This document shows positions 61,954-64,000 of a DNA stretch of 64,000 bases, piece after piece. The stretch's first letter is position 1. Each line of letters begins with the position of its first letter. The notes under the pieces are model-generated. The model was given only the letters and a program-made list of their open reading frames with translations. It did not search any database and was not told the DNA's origin. The DNA comes from Flavobacterium psychrophilum (lineage in GTDB: Bacteria; Bacteroidota; Bacteroidia; Flavobacteriales; Flavobacteriaceae), in contig CAMAWT010000006.1 in the NCBI GenBank assembly GCA_945862065.1, positions 1 through 64,000 of the forward strand, written 5' to 3'. Made by a program: the position numbers and the translations under genes.

Positions 61954-64000
61954 ATGTATGTAGTAAAAAGAGACGGTCACAAAGAACCGGTAATGTTTGA
62001 CAAAATCACCGACAGAATTAAAAAACTATGTTATGGTTTGAATGATTTGGTGGATGCCGTGAAGGTAGCCATGCGTGTGATTGAAGGATTGTATGATGGA
62101 GTAACTACATCAGAACTAGATAATTTGGCGGCAGAAACAGCAGCATCGATGACCATTGCGCATCCAGATTATGCTCAGTTAGCGGCTCGTATTGCGATTT
62201 CTAATTTGCATAAAAACACCAACAAATCATTCTCTGAAACGATGACCGAAATGTTTCATTATGTAAACCCAAGAACGAACCAAAAAGCCCCTTTATTGTC
62301 TGAAGAGGTACATAAAGTAATTCAAGAAAATGCTGAATTTTTAAATTCGCACATCATCTATAATAGAGATTTTAACTACGATTATTTCGGATTTAAAACT
62401 TTAGAGCGTTCGTATCTATTGCGTATCAACGGTAAAATTGTTGAGCGTCCGCAGCACATGTTGATGCGTGTTTCTGTTGGAATCCATTTAAACGATTTGG
62501 ATTCGGTAATAGAAACGTACGACTTAATGTCGAAAAAATTCTTCACACATGCAACGCCAACGTTGTTCAATGCAGGTACACCAAAACCTCAAATGTCTTC
62601 TTGTTTCCTTTTGGCGATGCAAGACGATAGTATTGACGGAATTTATGACACGTTGAAACAAACTGCTAAAATATCACAATCGGCTGGAGGAATTGGGTTG
62701 TCTATTCACAATGTGCGCGCTACAGGATCGTATATTCGTGGCACAAACGGAACTTCAAACGGAATTGTGCCTATGTTGCGCGTCTTCAATGATACCGCAC
62801 GTTACGTAGATCAAGGAGGTGGTAAACGTAAAGGAAGTTTTGCGATTTATATCGAAACATGGCATGCTGATATATTCGATTTCTTGGATTTGAAAAAGAA
62901 TACAGGAAAAGAAGAAATGCGTGCTAGAGATTTATTTTTTGCGATGTGGACTTCAGATTTGTTCATGAAACGTGTGCAAGAAGACACTACTTGGACCTTG
63001 ATGTGCCCTAACGAATGTCCTGGATTGTATGATGTATATGGCGAAGAGTTTGAGGAAATGTACACCAACTATGAAAAACTAGGCAAAGGAAGAAAAACCA
63101 TCAAAGCACGTGAGTTGTGGGAAAAAATTCTAGAATCGCAAATTGAGACTGGAACACCATATATGTTGTATAAAGATGCAGCCAACCGCAAATCAAACCA
63201 AAAGAATTTAGGAACGATTCGTTCGTCAAATTTGTGTACCGAGATTATGGAGTACACTTCTAAAGACGAAATTGCGGTGTGTAATTTGGCTTCTATTTCG
63301 TTGCCAATGTTTGTGGAAAACGGAAGTTTCAACCACCAATTGTTGTATGATGTAACCAAACGTGTAACGCGTAATTTGAATAAAGTAATTGATAGAAATT
63401 ACTACCCGGTGAAAGAGGCAGAAAATTCTAATTTACGACACCGTCCTGTAGGACTTGGTGTGCAAGGATTGGCTGATGCTTTCATCATGTTGCGTATGCC
63501 ATTTACAAGCGATGAAGCCAAACAATTAAATCAAGATATTTTCGAAACATTATATTTTGCAGCTGTTACCGCTTCAATGGAAATGGCGAAAGATGAAGGG
63601 CCGTATTCTACATTTAAAGGCTCACCTATTTCTCAAGGAGAGTTCCAACACAACCTTTGGGGAATGAAAGATGAAGAATTATCGGGTCGTTGGGATTGGG
63701 GTTCGTTACGAAAAGAAGTGGTTGCAAACGGAGTAAGAAACTCGTTATTAGTAGCGCCAATGCCAACTGCATCTACTTCACAGATTTTAGGAAACAACGA
63801 AGCATTTGAGCCTTATACTTCTAACATTTATACTCGTCGTGTTTTGTCTGGAGAATTTATTGTGGTAAACAAACATTTATTACACGATTTAGTAGAACGT
63901 GGTTTGTGGAACGAAACATTGAAACAAGAATTGATGCGAAACAATGGTTCTGTTCAAGATTTGAATATTCCTCAAGATTTGAAAGAATTATACAAAACGG
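61954..64000 (+). CDS. nrdA: Class Ia ribonucleotide reductase, alpha subunit (cut by window end)
   Basis: The large, catalytic subunit. The ATG at 61954 opens [20 protein letters not shown], the ATP-cone domain that gives allosteric on/off control. The barrel has the catalytic cysteines in [16 protein letters not shown] (N-C-E triad) and [26 protein letters not shown] is the conserved motif near the end of the visible part. About 682 codons are seen and the frame is open at 64000. The missing end should contain the Tyr pair and the redox cysteines. Confidence 0.96.
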   Translation, partial: MYVVKRDGHKEPVMFDKITDRIKKLCYGLNDLVDAVKVAMRVIEGLYDGVTTSELDNLAAETAASMTIAHPDYAQLAARIAISNLHKNTNKSFSETMTEMFHYVNPRTNQKAPLLSEEVHKVIQENAEFLNSHIIYNRDFNYDYFGFKTLERSYLLRINGKIVERPQHMLMRVSVGIHLNDLDSVIETYDLMSKKFFTHATPTLFNAGTPKPQMSSCFLLAMQDDSIDGIYDTLKQTAKISQSAGGIGLSIHNVRATGSYIRGTNGTSNGIVPMLRVFNDTARYVDQGGGKRKGSFAIYIETWHADIFDFLDLKKNTGKEEMRARDLFFAMWTSDLFMKRVQEDTTWTLMCPNECPGLYDVYGEEFEEMYTNYEKLGKGRKTIKARELWEKILESQIETGTPYMLYKDAANRKSNQKNLGTIRSSNLCTEIMEYTSKDEIAVCNLASISLPMFVENGSFNHQLLYDVTKRVTRNLNKVIDRNYYPVKEAENSNLRHRPVGLGVQGLADAFIMLRMPFTSDEAKQLNQDIFETLYFAAVTASMEMAKDEGPYSTFKGSPISQGEFQHNLWGMKDEELSGRWDWGSLRKEVVANGVRNSLLVAPMPTASTSQILGNNEAFEPYTSNIYTRRVLSGEFIVVNKHLLHDLVERGLWNETLKQELMRNNGSVQDLNIPQDLKELYKT

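Overview
The window looks like a chromosomal segment of a Flavobacterium-like member of the Flavobacteriaceae (Bacteroidetes). DNA is AT-rich. Several secreted proteins end in type IX secretion (T9SS) sorting domains, and a SprE/PorW-like T9SS lipoprotein is present. Promoter-like sites match the TTTG / TAnnTTTG pattern of this phylum. The ATP synthase cluster lacks beta and epsilon subunits, as is usual in the phylum. No plasmid or prophage backbone is visible.

Layout. (1) 1-8.5 kb, accessory: a type I restriction-modification operon (hsdM-hsdS-two small ORFs-hsdR, transcribed leftwards), a secreted M43-like metalloprotease, an EGF-like lipoprotein, a long imperfect hairpin and tRNA-Asn. The block lies on the 3' side of the tRNA, as expected for a tRNA-linked island. 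(2) 8.7-25.5 kb, mostly housekeeping: rseP, a secreted M1 aminopeptidase, serS, a TPR-DUF4286-rsmA-mgtE operon, a membrane M28 peptidase operon, ssb and metG-lipoprotein-HAD. (3) 25.6-26.9 kb: a repeat-dense block with a small HTH/coiled-coil gene, two tandem arrays and hexamer-periodic tracts, enclosed by inverted copies of a dispersed repeat (repeat A). (4) 26.9-31.9 kb: a reprolysin-like secreted protease, YraN, an LD-carboxypeptidase, an envelope protein and an acyl-CoA thioesterase. (5) 32-38.9 kb: an envelope operon (flippase, dut, sugar nucleotidyltransferase, TPR, DUF4292 lipoprotein, EnvC-like factor) plus a GNAT enzyme. (6) 38.9-48.5 kb: sprE/porW-like gene, bactofilin, atpZ-like, a small membrane protein, then atpB-E-F-H, an exported protein, atpA and atpG. 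(7) 48.7-64 kb: a hydroxyacid dehydrogenase with a non-ATG start, an OlsF-like double acyltransferase, xth, an OmpA lipoprotein, a DinB-like protein, an aldo-keto reductase, a giant putative outer-membrane protein, a Lys/Ala-rich exported protein and class Ia ribonucleotide reductase (nrdB, then nrdA cut by the window end).

The most unusual signals are two related families of dispersed intergenic repeats (A, five copies; B, two copies) placed at gene ends, one of which supplies a stop codon; the inverted A pair enclosing a small regulator-like gene; and two uncharacterised small ORFs translationally coupled inside the hsd operon. All calls come from reading the sequence without database searches.
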